This document shows, piece after piece, positions 1 through 7,830 of a stretch of 64,000 nt of DNA. Source of the DNA: JABFXX01 sp036489755 (lineage in GTDB: Bacteria > Myxococcota_A > Polyangia > Haliangiales > Haliangiaceae); NCBI GenBank assembly GCA_036489755.1, contig DASXFD010000003.1, positions 1 through 64,000 of the forward strand, given 5' to 3'. A model generated the notes under the pieces. That model made no database searches. It saw only the letters and a program-made list of their open reading frames with translations, and was not told where the DNA came from. The position numbers and the translations under genes were made by a program. Position 1 is the stretch's first letter; each line of letters begins with the position of its first letter.

Positions 1-1
1 T

Positions 2-775
2 CGCGGCGAGCTCGTGCACGCGCGCTCCGATGCGCACGCGCGCCGCGCATTTCGCTATGGCGTCTACATGGCATCGATCGATCTCGACGAGCTGCCCGCG
101 CTCGATCGCGAGCTGCGGCTGTTCTCGCACGACCGGCCGAATCTGTTTTCGTTTCGCGAGCGCGACTACGCGGCGACGCTCGCGCCGAGCACGCGCGCTG
201 GCGGCGGCGACCTCACCGCCGAGCTCGCCGCATTGCGCGCCGCCAACGCGCTACCGGTTCCGCAGGCGACGCGACTCGTCACGAACCTGCGCGCGTTCGG
301 CTACCTGTTCAACCCGGTGAGCTTCTTCATCGACTACGACGCGCGCGGTGAGGTCTGCGCGGCGGTCGCCGAGGTCAACAACACGTACGGCGGCCGATTG
401 CGCTACGTGCTCGGCCCGCGCGACCGCGTGCCCGGCCGGCACGTCACGTTCCGCCACGCGCGCGAGCTGTTCGTGTCACCGTTCTTGCACGGCGAGCTGG
501 TCTACGACTTCGCGTTCGATGCGCCGCTCGATGGTGACTCGCTCGCGATCGTCATGCACGTACGCGATCGCGATGGCGCGCACGTGTTCTACGCGCGCTT
601 CACCGGCGCGCGCGCGCCGCTCTCGGATCGTGCGCTCGCCGCGGCGGCGGTCCGCTACCCGTGCATGACCGCGCGCGTGATCGGGCTCATCCACTGGCAA
701 GCCTTGCAGCTCGCGTTGCGCGGCGTGCCGTACCGCCGGCCCGACGTCGGCCACCGGCCGCACACGGCCCCGTGA
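2..775 (+). CDS. DUF1365 family protein (5' truncated by window edge)
   Basis: Member of the DUF1365 family, whose function is not established. The family block 'FRYGVYMASIDLDELP' near the N-terminus and the later 'RAFGYLFNPVSFFIDYD' are recognisable. The frame is open to the first base, and the residues before the first in-window GTG (position 14) read RGELVHAR, which matches the usual family N-terminus, so the true start probably lies outside. It precedes a cyclopropane-fatty-acid synthase gene, a common neighbour of DUF1365, so a role in lipid modification is a reasonable inference. A small EF-hand gene separates the two. Confidence 0.9.
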   Translation, partial: RGELVHARSDAHARRAFRYGVYMASIDLDELPALDRELRLFSHDRPNLFSFRERDYAATLAPSTRAGGGDLTAELAALRAANALPVPQATRLVTNLRAFGYLFNPVSFFIDYDARGEVCAAVAEVNNTYGGRLRYVLGPRDRVPGRHVTFRHARELFVSPFLHGELVYDFAFDAPLDGDSLAIVMHVRDRDGAHVFYARFTGARAPLSDRALAAAAVRYPCMTARVIGLIHWQALQLALRGVPYRRPDVGHRPHTAP

Positions 776-787
776 TACGGTCGGCGG

Positions 788-1240
788 ATGCGCGAAGCCG
801 CGGTCGAAGCTGCCAAGAAAAAGGAAGACGAGCCGCTCAAGGTTGCGATGGAAGAAGAGCCGGCGAAGTCGCCCGATCGGCACGTCGGCGGCGAGATTCC
901 GCCGGTGCGCGACGGCATCGTCGACCCGGCCGACGCGAAGCAGTCGGCGTCGGAGCTCGCGTTCGACAACCCGGACCGCGCGTCGCGCGACGCCAAAGAA
1001 ATGGTCGCGCTGCACATCGTCAACAACTTCAACGGCGACACCAAGAAGGCGTTCGAGCACTACGACCGCGACGAGGACGAGGCGCTCTCGCAAAACGAGC
1101 TCGCGCGCCTGCTCAGTGACGCCGGGCTCGGCCAGGATGCCGAAGAGCTCGCGAAGAACGTGATCGGCGGCGACGCGCTCGACATGGACTACGACGCGGT
1201 CCTCGGCTACGACGACTTCGAGCGCGCGTTCGCCGAGTGA
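788..1240 (+). CDS. small EF-hand-like acidic protein
   Basis: A 150-residue, highly charged, probably cytoplasmic protein with no signal peptide. Around residues 95-110 it carries a loop DRDEDEALSQNE, with Asp at loop positions 1, 3 and 5 and Glu at position 12, as in a calcium-binding EF-hand. A second, degenerate copy ends the protein (MDYDAVLGYDDFERAF). The N-terminal half is Lys/Glu/Pro-rich and probably disordered. It starts 12 bases after the DUF1365 stop and 35 bases before cfa, so all three are likely co-transcribed. Calcium binding is inferred from the motif only. Confidence 0.75.
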   Translation: MREAAVEAAKKKEDEPLKVAMEEEPAKSPDRHVGGEIPPVRDGIVDPADAKQSASELAFDNPDRASRDAKEMVALHIVNNFNGDTKKAFEHYDRDEDEALSQNELARLLSDAGLGQDAEELAKNVIGGDALDMDYDAVLGYDDFERAFAE

Positions 1241-1275
1241 TCGAGCGGTCTGCCTAGCTCGTACCAGAAGCAAAC

Positions 1276-2499
1276 GTGGCCGAGCTCGCTCACCCATTGA
1301 TCGTCCCGCTGCCGCGGCTGGTCCCGCCATCGGGCCATGCGCTGCGGTGGGCCGCGATGGCGCGGCTGCGCAAGGCCTGGCACGGCGGCGCGCTCGAGCT
1401 GGTGATGCCGTCGGGTGAGCTCGTCGCGTTCGGCGATCGCAGCGACGCGCCGGTTCCGCGCGCGCGCATCCACGACGATCGCGTGTTCCTGCGCATGCTG
1501 CTGCGCGGCGAGATCGGGCTCGGCGAATCGTTCGTCGCGGGCGAGTGGTCGGCCGACGACCTCGTCGGCGTGCTGCGTGCGTTCTTGACCGGCACCGCCG
1601 CGCGCGGCTTCGAATCGCCGCTGACGTGGCTGGCGCAGCTGCCGGCGCTTGTGCGGCATCGCCGCGCCGCAAACACGCGCACCGGCAGCGACCGCAACAT
1701 CCACGCGCACTACGATCTCGGCAACAAGTTCTACGAGCTGTTCCTCGATCGCGACACGCTGTCGTACTCGTGCGGCATCTGGACCGGCGAGCTGGCGTCG
1801 TCGCAGCGCGCGAAGCACGAGCGTTTGTGCGAGCTGCTCGCGCTGTCGCCGCGCGATCACTTGCTCGAGATCGGCTGCGGCTGGGGAGGTATGGCGCTGC
1901 ACGCCGCGACCACGCGCGGCTGCCGCGTCACCGCGATCACGATCTCGCGCGAACAGCAGGCGCTCGCCGCACGCCGCGTCGCCGACGCCGGGCTTGCCGA
2001 CCGCGTGTCGGTCGAGCTCGTCGATTACCGCGACCTCGCCGGCCGATTCGACAAGATCGTCTCGATCGAGATGCTCGAAGCGGTGGGCCACGAGTATCTG
2101 CCCGGCTACTTCGCGACGTGCGACCGCGTGCTCGCGCCCGGCGGCCGGATCGCGCTGCAGACGATCACGATGCCCGACGATCGCTACGCGAGCTACCGGT
2201 CGCGCGTCGACTGGATGCAGACGTACATCTTCCCCGGCTCGTGCATTCCATCGCTGGCCGCGATCCGCGGCGCGCTACACGGCACGACGCTCCAGCTCGA
2301 GCGCGCCGACGACATCGGGCCCGACTACGCGCCGACCTTGCGCGCCTGGCGCGAGCGGTTCGTCGCGGCGCTGCCGGCGGTGCGCGCGCTCGGCTTCGAC
2401 GATCCGTTCGTGCGAACGTGGCGGCTCTACCTGGCGTTCAGCGAAGCCGCGTTCGCCGAGCGGACGCTCGCCGATCACCAGCTCGTGCTGGCGCGCTAA
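1276..2499 (+). CDS. cfa: cyclopropane-fatty-acyl-phospholipid synthase
   Basis: A 407-residue SAM-dependent enzyme that methylenates the double bond of unsaturated phospholipid acyl chains. Family hallmarks are visible in order: 'NIHAHYDLGNKFYELFLD', then 'YSCGIW', then the SAM-binding motif 'LLEIGCGWGGMALHAA' near residue 195, then 'SIEMLEAVGHEYLPGYF'. The length matches bacterial Cfa enzymes. GTG start. It follows DUF1365 and the EF-hand gene and is followed 9 bases later by a SnoaL-like gene, so it sits in a short lipid-modification operon. The substrate could be a variant lipid, because the family includes several SAM-dependent acyl modifiers. Confidence 0.93.
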   Translation: MAELAHPLIVPLPRLVPPSGHALRWAAMARLRKAWHGGALELVMPSGELVAFGDRSDAPVPRARIHDDRVFLRMLLRGEIGLGESFVAGEWSADDLVGVLRAFLTGTAARGFESPLTWLAQLPALVRHRRAANTRTGSDRNIHAHYDLGNKFYELFLDRDTLSYSCGIWTGELASSQRAKHERLCELLALSPRDHLLEIGCGWGGMALHAATTRGCRVTAITISREQQALAARRVADAGLADRVSVELVDYRDLAGRFDKIVSIEMLEAVGHEYLPGYFATCDRVLAPGGRIALQTITMPDDRYASYRSRVDWMQTYIFPGSCIPSLAAIRGALHGTTLQLERADDIGPDYAPTLRAWRERFVAALPAVRALGFDDPFVRTWRLYLAFSEAAFAERTLADHQLVLAR

Positions 2500-2508
2500 G
2501 GTTCGCGC

Positions 2509-2889
2509 ATGCCCACGCGCGAGACGCTCGACGCGTTCGTCGCTGCCGTATTGTCGAACCGGCACGACGACGCGATCGCGAAGTTCTACACGCCCGACTC
2601 GACCATGCAGGAGAACGCCGATCCGCCGCGCAAGGGCCGCGACGCCAACGTCGCCCGCGAGCACGAGGTCATGACGCGGGCGAAGGCGATCCACTCCGCG
2701 ATCGAAGGCCCGATCTTCGTGAGCGGCGACCGCGTCGTGATCCGCTGGGTGTTTCGCTTCGACCTGCCCGACGGCACGAGCTTCACGATGGACGAGCTCG
2801 CCTACCAGCGCTGGGACGGCGAGCTCATCGCGGAGGAGCGCTTTTATTACGATCCTGCGCAGCGTGCTCGACGATCACCGTCGTCGTGA
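2509..2889 (+). CDS. SnoaL/NTF2-like protein
   Basis: A 126-residue protein with the NTF2-like cone-shaped alpha/beta pattern: an N-terminal helix pair, 'AIAKFYTPDSTMQE', then the strands 'RVVIRWVFRFDLPDGTSFTMDELAYQRWDGELIAEERFYYD'. Such proteins are often small hydrolases, isomerases or ligand binders, and the specific role cannot be told. It lies just behind cfa and is probably the last gene of that operon. Its last 65 bases overlap the 3' end of queF on the opposite strand. Confidence 0.8.
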   Translation: MPTRETLDAFVAAVLSNRHDDAIAKFYTPDSTMQENADPPRKGRDANVAREHEVMTRAKAIHSAIEGPIFVSGDRVVIRWVFRFDLPDGTSFTMDELAYQRWDGELIAEERFYYDPAQRARRSPSS

Positions 2890-3208
2890 TCCCGCCGCGA
2901 GCCCAAAACTTTCCGGTCACCGTGATCGAGCGAGGAGAGATCGCGCCCACGATGTCGTCGCAGATCCGGTTCGTCACCGCTTCGTGGAACGCGCCCTCGT
3001 CGCGATAGCTCCACAGGTAGAGCTTCAAGCTCTTGAGCTCCACGCACAGCGCATCCGGAACGTAATCGATGAGGATCGTGGCGAAATCCGGCTGGCCGGT
3101 GATCGGGCACAGGCACGTGAACTCGGGGCAATCGAACGCGATGTGGTAGTCGCGATCGGTTTTGGGGTTCGGGAACGTGTCTAACTGCTTGCTCGGCCGC
3201 GTCGACAT
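2825..3208 (-). CDS. queF: NADPH-dependent 7-cyano-7-deazaguanine reductase
   Basis: Reduces preQ0 to preQ1 in queuosine tRNA modification. It is the short, unimodular QueF type. The catalytic cysteine lies in 'EFTCLCPITGQPDFATI', and the QueF signature follows as ELKSLKLYLWSYRDEGAFHE. I chose the ATG at 3208 (127 residues, MSTRPSKQLDTF) because family members begin this way. An ATG at 3223 is possible; the open frame to 3325 does not look coding. The 3' end overlaps the SnoaL-like gene by 65 bases. No other queuosine gene is in the window. Confidence 0.93.
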   Translation of the reverse strand: MSTRPSKQLDTFPNPKTDRDYHIAFDCPEFTCLCPITGQPDFATILIDYVPDALCVELKSLKLYLWSYRDEGAFHEAVTNRICDDIVGAISPRSITVTGKFWARGGITTTVIVEHAAQDRNKSAPPR

Positions 3209-3307
3209 GGCAGCCGGCGGCATAGCACGTAGTTTCTTGCTTCCGAATACTGGCGCGCGATCCTCGCTTGCCCTACACTCAAGTTGCGGCCACTTTTGGT
3301 CGTCGAG

Positions 3308-3587
3308 TTGACACGTGATGCCCATGAGGACATTGCGAGCTGTTGGCCTCGAGGCGGGCCGAAGTGCCCATCACGATGGCCCGATGCCGGGAACCGCTGC
3401 AATTTTGCTGGCGGGCCGCAGCATCGGGTTTTGGCTCATGCCAAGGGAGGACAAAGAAACATGAATGATCACTGTACCCGCTCGGTGGAGGTCTGGTCAT
3501 AGCCCTCCCGGATCCCGAGTGCGCTGTGCGCCGTCGGGAAAGATGAGCAAACGGGCCCGCACGTAACGTCGGGCCCGTTCCATTTTC
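3308..3587 (+). ncRNA. candidate structured small RNA in the only gap over 300 bases
   Basis: Between queF and the RHH gene there is no convincing protein gene. On the plus strand there is a perfect -35 hexamer TTGACA (3308-3313) without a good -10, an 8-bp stem CCCGATGC (3380-3387) with GCATCGGG (3421-3428), a purine-rich GGGAGGA (3445-3451) spaced normally before an ATG at 3461 that opens a 13-codon ORF (MNDHCTRSVEVWS, stop at 3500), a hairpin TCCCGA/TCGGGA (3513-3539), and finally a strong hairpin with a short T run (3550-3587). No plus-strand gene follows for about 1.5 kb, so a free-standing RNA is more likely than a leader. The class is not recognised. Confidence 0.4.
3550..3587. terminator. 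strong GC hairpin terminator, possibly bidirectional
   Basis: Perfect 10-bp stem AACGGGCCCG (3550-3559) with CGGGCCCGTT (3570-3579), a 10-base loop, then CCATTTT on the plus strand. On the minus strand the stem is followed by TTTGC. It can end the candidate plus-strand RNA and the minus-strand RHH gene, whose stop is about 50 bases away. Confidence 0.6.
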
Positions 3588-3629
3588 GGCGCACGCCGCG
3601 CGAACGCGCAGCAGCGCCAGCCGCTCGAG

Positions 3630-4013
3630 CTAGAACGTGAAGATCTGGTCGGGACGCTTCTCGGCCGGCTTCGGCGCCGCCTGCTCCTGCTTCGGCTTGA
3701 TGATCGGCGGCGGCGGCTCGATCGCGAAGCGCGCAGCGGCCGAGGTCATCGGCACCGGTTGCTGCGCCGACGCGGCCATCGGCGCGATCGCCACGGGCCG
3801 TGCCTCGGACTTCGGCGGCAGCGGCCGGGCCGGGATCGTCGGCTTCGGAATGGCCGGCGCGATCGTCGTCGTCGCCCCTTCGCCCAAAAAGTCACCCACA
3901 CGCGTCTCCACGAACTGGCTCATCGAGATGTTGTTGGTCTCGCAGAAAGCCTTGAGCTTCTCGTAGGTCGTGCGGCTCACACTGATGCTGCGCCGAGTCT
4001 GCTTCTTGGCCAT
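3630..4013 (-). CDS. ribbon-helix-helix DNA-binding protein with Pro/Ala-rich tail
   Basis: A 127-residue protein. Residues 1-50 (MAKKQTRRSISVSRTTYEKL then CETNNISMSQFVETRVGDFL) have the pattern of a MetJ/Arc or CopG-type ribbon-helix-helix: a short basic beta strand followed by two helices. The remainder is a Pro/Ala/Lys-rich, low-complexity tail ending RPDQIFTF, probably disordered or used for contacts. The start is supported by AAGGA seven bases before the ATG. Repeated ACCTAC-type boxes lie directly upstream, suggesting autoregulation. No toxin gene is adjacent, so it is probably a stand-alone regulator and not an antitoxin. Confidence 0.85.
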   Translation of the reverse strand: MAKKQTRRSISVSRTTYEKLKAFCETNNISMSQFVETRVGDFLGEGATTTIAPAIPKPTIPARPLPPKSEARPVAIAPMAASAQQPVPMTSAAARFAIEPPPPIIKPKQEQAAPKPAEKRPDQIFTF

Positions 4014-4025
4014 AATATTTCCTTA

Positions 4026-4099
4026 CGCTACAGGTAGCGGAGCGTCAAGGCGTACCTACTAGCCTTGGACTCCCGTTGACGCGCACGAACCTACCTAGT
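4026..4099 (-). promoter_or_regulatory. repeated ACCTAC-type boxes upstream of the RHH gene (putative operators)
   Basis: Three related elements precede the RHH gene: the inverted repeat CGCTAC-AG-GTAGCG (4026-4039), GTACCTACTAG (4052-4062) inside a wider AAGGC/GCCTT dyad (4047-4066), and AACCTACCTAG (4089-4099). RHH proteins commonly bind short tandem boxes in their own promoters. That these are its operators is inference. Confidence 0.4.
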
Positions 4100-4141
4100 G
4101 CCTCTGACATCGAAGCACTCGCAGCCGATCCCGCAGCGATC

Positions 4142-5038
4142 TTATCGGCCTAGCCAGTTCGTCGGCCGGAGATGCGAGACGAGCTCGGCTTCCGGCGAGC
4201 CCGGCTGGGGCATCACGTCGTAATCCCACCGCACGAGCGGCGGCAGCGACATCAAGATCGACTCGATCCGGCCGTTCGTCTTGAGCCCGAACAACGTGCC
4301 GCGATCGTAGATCAGGTTGAACTCGACGTAGCGGCCACGCCGGCGGAGTTGCCACGCGCGCTCGGTTTCGCCGTACGGCAACTCGCGACGGCGCGTCACG
4401 ATGGGCAGATATGCATCGACGAACGCGCGAGCGAGCGCCTGCACGAGCTCGAACACGCGCTCGATCGGCTCGCCCTTCGATCCCAAGTAATCGAAGAACA
4501 CGCCGCCGATGCCACGCGTCTCGTTGCGATGCGGGATCACGAAGTACTCGTCACACCACGCCTTGAAGCGATCGTAGTCACCGACCGGCTTGTAGCGGTC
4601 GCACACGTCGGCCAGCGTGCGGTGAAAGTGCACTGCATCGTCGTGAAAAAAGTAATACGGCGTGAGATCTGCCCCGCCGCCGAACCACACGGTGTCGCCT
4701 TTGGACAAGCAGCGGAAGTTCGCGTGCGTGGTCGGCACCATCGGCGACTGCGGGTGGAGCACCAGCGACACACCGCTCGCCTTGAACGTGCGGCCGGTGC
4801 CGGGCATGTGATCGGCAACCTCGCTTGGGAGCTCGCCGTCGACGTTCGACCAGTTCACGCCGGCCTTCTCGAACAGCGCGCCGTGCTCGAGGACACGTGC
4901 AACTCCGCCGCCTCCACCTGGCCGCTGCCATGCATCTGCACCGAAGTCGCGTGTGCCGTCGGCTTCAGCAAGTGTCGAGCAGATGTCGGTCTGAAGCTCG
5001 TGGAAGAACTTCGCAGCTCGATCGAAGAGGTCCGACAC
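4142..5038 (-). CDS. hemF: oxygen-dependent coproporphyrinogen III oxidase
   Basis: Performs the aerobic oxidative decarboxylation of coproporphyrinogen III to protoporphyrinogen IX in haem synthesis. The 298-residue length is normal. Recognisable family blocks: GGGGGVARVLEHGALFEKAG early, 'MVPTTHANFRCL' around residue 100, 'WFGGGADLTPYYFFHDD', and the C-terminal 'RGRYVEFNLIYDRGTLFGLK' and 'ESILMSLPPLVRWDYD'. It is transcribed away from the ubiB-type kinase gene, with only about 30 bases between the two starts, so they share a divergent promoter region. No anaerobic HemN is in view. Confidence 0.96.
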   Translation of the reverse strand: MSDLFDRAAKFFHELQTDICSTLAEADGTRDFGADAWQRPGGGGGVARVLEHGALFEKAGVNWSNVDGELPSEVADHMPGTGRTFKASGVSLVLHPQSPMVPTTHANFRCLSKGDTVWFGGGADLTPYYFFHDDAVHFHRTLADVCDRYKPVGDYDRFKAWCDEYFVIPHRNETRGIGGVFFDYLGSKGEPIERVFELVQALARAFVDAYLPIVTRRRELPYGETERAWQLRRRGRYVEFNLIYDRGTLFGLKTNGRIESILMSLPPLVRWDYDVMPQPGSPEAELVSHLRPTNWLGR

Positions 5039-5069
5039 GCGTGCATGCTACCATCGGCACAAACGCCTA

Positions 5070-6500
5070 ATGTGGGCCGCGATTAGACTCATCCGCGCGA
5101 CCCGAGTGTTCGGGGTCATCTTCCTGAGCTACATCTGGCATGTCGCGTGGGCTCGCCTCTGGAAGTCGCGCTTCGACACGAAAGCGCACTGGAAGAAGGT
5201 CCATCGCCGCAACGCGCGCCGCATGTACAAGGGCTTCGTCCGGCTGCGCGGCGTGTACATCAAGCTCGGCCAGATCTTGTCGATCATGGGGACGTTCTTG
5301 CCGCGCGAGATCGTCGAGGAGCTCGAGGCGCTGCAGGACGACGTGCCGCCGCAGTCGTATCGCACGATCCAGAAGACGTTCTATCGCGCGTTCGGCAAGA
5401 CTCCCGATGAGGCGTTCAAGGCATTCGCGCGCGAGCCGATCGCCGCAGCGTCGCTCGGCCAGGTGCACGAGGCGCGCAACGAAGCCGGCGACAAGCTCGC
5501 CGTCAAGATCCTCTATCCGCGCGTCGCGACGATCATCAAAGTCGATCTGCGCGTGCTCGGCTGGGCGATCCGCGTCTACAAGAACTTCGTTCCGGTCCAA
5601 CAGATCGAGCGCGTCCACGAGCAGCTCGGCGACATGCTCGAGCGCGAGACCGATCTCGTCAACGAAGCCGCGATGATCGAGCGCATGGCGAAGAACTTCG
5701 CCGGCGATCCCGACGTCCTGTTTCCGAAGGTCTACCCGACGTGGAGCTCGCGCAGCGTGATGACGATGAGCTTCATGGACGGCGTGAAGATCTCGAAGAA
5801 GGACGCGCTGTCGCATCTCGGGCTCGATCCGTACGAGGTCGCGACCAAGCTCATCAAGGTCTTCTACAAGCAGCTGTTCATCGATCGGTTCTTCCATGCC
5901 GATCCGCATCCCGGAAATTTCTTCGTGCAGAAGGGCCCGAACGGCCAGGTCCGGATCGTCGTGCTCGATCTCGGCTCGGCGACCGAGCTCCGCGCGAACC
6001 TCGCCGACGGCATGTTCGACGTGCTGCAGGGCCTGATGACACGCAAGGACGATCTCGTCGTTAAAGGCATCGACGAGATGGGCTTCATCGCGCCGACCGG
6101 CGATCGCAAGCTGCTCGAGCGCACCACGCGCAAATACTTCGAGAAGCTGCTCGACCTCAACATCCAGGACTTCAGCCACATCGATCCGAGAGTCGCCGAG
6201 CAGCTCGCCGATCCCGACATCAAGCGCGAGGAGCTGCGAGAGCTGATGCGCTCGATCGCGTACCCGGAGGGTTGGTTCTACGTCGAGCGCGCGTCCGTGA
6301 TCATGTTCGGCCTGCAGGCGCAGCTCGCGCCGAAGCTCAACGGCATCCAGGTCGGCTTCCCGTACGTGATGCAATTCATGATGGAGAAGAACGCGAAGCG
6401 ACTCGCCGACGCGCGCGAGCCGAAACCGGCGAGCGAGCCGCAGCCGGCGGGCGACGCGAAGCCCGCCGAGCCGGCGCACGACGAAGCGCTACTGAACTAG
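5070..6500 (+). CDS. ABC1/AarF/UbiB atypical kinase
   Basis: A 476-residue atypical kinase-like protein related to UbiB/COQ8, linked to quinone biosynthesis or lipid metabolism. Visible signatures: the KxGQ motif in 'YIKLGQILSIMGTFLP' (about residue 67), the Ala-rich loop AAASLGQVHEA replacing the P-loop, the invariant Lys in LAVKILYP, 'DPHPGNFFV', and the metal-binding 'LDLGSATE'. The C-terminal 30 residues are Pro/Ala/Lys-rich. The usual C-terminal UbiB membrane helices are not obvious. It is divergent from hemF and its stop shares CTAG with the convergent SDR gene. Confidence 0.92.
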   Translation: MWAAIRLIRATRVFGVIFLSYIWHVAWARLWKSRFDTKAHWKKVHRRNARRMYKGFVRLRGVYIKLGQILSIMGTFLPREIVEELEALQDDVPPQSYRTIQKTFYRAFGKTPDEAFKAFAREPIAAASLGQVHEARNEAGDKLAVKILYPRVATIIKVDLRVLGWAIRVYKNFVPVQQIERVHEQLGDMLERETDLVNEAAMIERMAKNFAGDPDVLFPKVYPTWSSRSVMTMSFMDGVKISKKDALSHLGLDPYEVATKLIKVFYKQLFIDRFFHADPHPGNFFVQKGPNGQVRIVVLDLGSATELRANLADGMFDVLQGLMTRKDDLVVKGIDEMGFIAPTGDRKLLERTTRKYFEKLLDLNIQDFSHIDPRVAEQLADPDIKREELRELMRSIAYPEGWFYVERASVIMFGLQAQLAPKLNGIQVGFPYVMQFMMEKNAKRLADAREPKPASEPQPAGDAKPAEPAHDEALLN

Positions 6501-7267
6501 CTGCGCCGCCGGCCGAGCCTGGCGACAGTCGACAACAGGCGCAACCCGAGCTCGGGAAACGGCCGCAGCACGTGCATCACCGCGCCGGTCGCGGCGGGAA
6601 TCGTTCGCTCGAGCGCGGGCGTGTCGAGCAGCGCGTCGGCAGCATCGGCGACGGCGTCGATCGCGAGCAGCTTGCTGCCGAACAGGATCCCCGACGCGCG
6701 ATCGTGCGCGACCGCGCTCGTCATGTCGCCGGCGATCGCACCGGGATTGAGCGAGCTGACATGGATCGGCGAGCCCGCGGCGCGCAGCTCGCCGGCGAGC
6801 GACATCGAGAACCCCGCCACGCCCCACTTCGTCGCGCCGTAGATCGCCAGGCCGGGAGTCGGCACGAGCGCCGACATCGACGCGATGTTGATGATGTGGC
6901 CGTCGCCCGTCATCGCCGGCACCGCCGCGTGGCAGCCCCAGATCGTGCCGAGCAAGTTGATCTCGACGAGCCGGCGCGCTTCGCTGTCTGCGAGCCGCCA
7001 CGTGTCGCCGACGGCGAGCACGCCCGCGTTGTTGACCCACACGGCGAGCCGGCCGCGCGAGCTCGCAGCGCGTGCGACATCGCGATGCGCATCCGGATCG
7101 CGCACGTCGAGCACGAACGCCGTTCCGCCGACGAGCTCCGCCGTCGCAGCCGCCGCCACTCCGTCGATGTCGGTCGCGAGCACGTGATGGCCGCGGCGCG
7201 CGAGCCGCACGGCAATCGCTCGACCGAGACCGCGCCCCGCTCCGGTGACGACGGCCGTGGTGGACAC
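6497..7267 (-). CDS. short-chain dehydrogenase/reductase
   Basis: Classical SDR of about 256 residues with the Rossmann motif TGAGRGLG at the N-terminus, 'VNNAGVLAVGD' in the middle, and catalytic YxxxK as IYGATKWG. The GTG at 7267 places TTAVVTGAG right at the start, as normal for SDRs; the open frame to 7372 does not look coding and would cross into folA. The C-terminus 'HVLRPFPELGLRLLSTVARL' resembles membrane-associated SDRs. Substrate unknown. It is divergent from folA, with 47 bases between starts. Confidence 0.9.
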   Translation of the reverse strand: MSTTAVVTGAGRGLGRAIAVRLARRGHHVLATDIDGVAAAATAELVGGTAFVLDVRDPDAHRDVARAASSRGRLAVWVNNAGVLAVGDTWRLADSEARRLVEINLLGTIWGCHAAVPAMTGDGHIINIASMSALVPTPGLAIYGATKWGVAGFSMSLAGELRAAGSPIHVSSLNPGAIAGDMTSAVAHDRASGILFGSKLLAIDAVADAADALLDTPALERTIPAATGAVMHVLRPFPELGLRLLSTVARLGRRRS

Positions 7268-7314
7268 GCTCGCGTTGTACACCCGCGCGCCGCGGCCGGT
7301 GCTAGCTTGCCTGT

Positions 7315-7830
7315 GTGTTCGATTGCGTCGTCGCCGCGGATCTCGATTGGGGCATCGGCCGTGGCGGTGCACTGCCGTGGCCGCGTTTGCGCGGCGACCT
7401 CGCGCACTTCAAGCGCGTGACGACCGCGGTGCCGTCGGCGGTGATCATGGGCCGCAAGACGTGGGAATCGGCCGAGGTCGCGGGCAAGTCGCTGCCGAAG
7501 CGGCTCAACATCGTGGTGACTCGTCGCACCGACCTCGCAGTGCCCGACGGCGTGCTCGTCACGCCAGGGCTCGACGTCGCGCTCGCGGCCGCGCGCGCAC
7601 CGGGCATCGACGCGACGTTTGTCGTCGGTGGTGCCGAGCTGTTTCGCGGCGCGTTCGTCCACGCCGAGCTGCGCTGGGTCTATCTGACGCGCATCGCGAG
7701 CCGTTTCGGCTGCGACACGTTCATCGAAGATCTCGACCGCGACTTCGAGCGCGCGCCGTGGGACGGCGACGCCGACCTCGAAGACAACGGCATTCGCTAC
7801 TCGATCCACCGGCTCGCGCGGCGTCGTTAG
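7315..7830 (+). CDS. folA: dihydrofolate reductase
   Basis: A 171-residue DHFR that regenerates tetrahydrofolate. It has the family N-terminus 'VVAADLDWGIGRGGALPWP', 'DLAHFKRVT', the NADPH-binding 'VIMGRKTWES', and 'FVVGGAELFRGAF'. GTG start, one codon before FDCVVAADL. It faces thyA, the enzyme that oxidises the folate it reduces; the pair is convergent here, unlike the co-directional thyA-folA arrangement of many genomes. The two stops overlap in TTAG (7827-7830). Confidence 0.95.
   Translation: MFDCVVAADLDWGIGRGGALPWPRLRGDLAHFKRVTTAVPSAVIMGRKTWESAEVAGKSLPKRLNIVVTRRTDLAVPDGVLVTPGLDVALAAARAPGIDATFVVGGAELFRGAFVHAELRWVYLTRIASRFGCDTFIEDLDRDFERAPWDGDADLEDNGIRYSIHRLARRR

Noticed and set aside
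3209..3587. A preQ1 riboswitch for queF
   Set aside because: The visible structures read better on the plus strand, opposite to queF, and no preQ1 aptamer signature was recognised.
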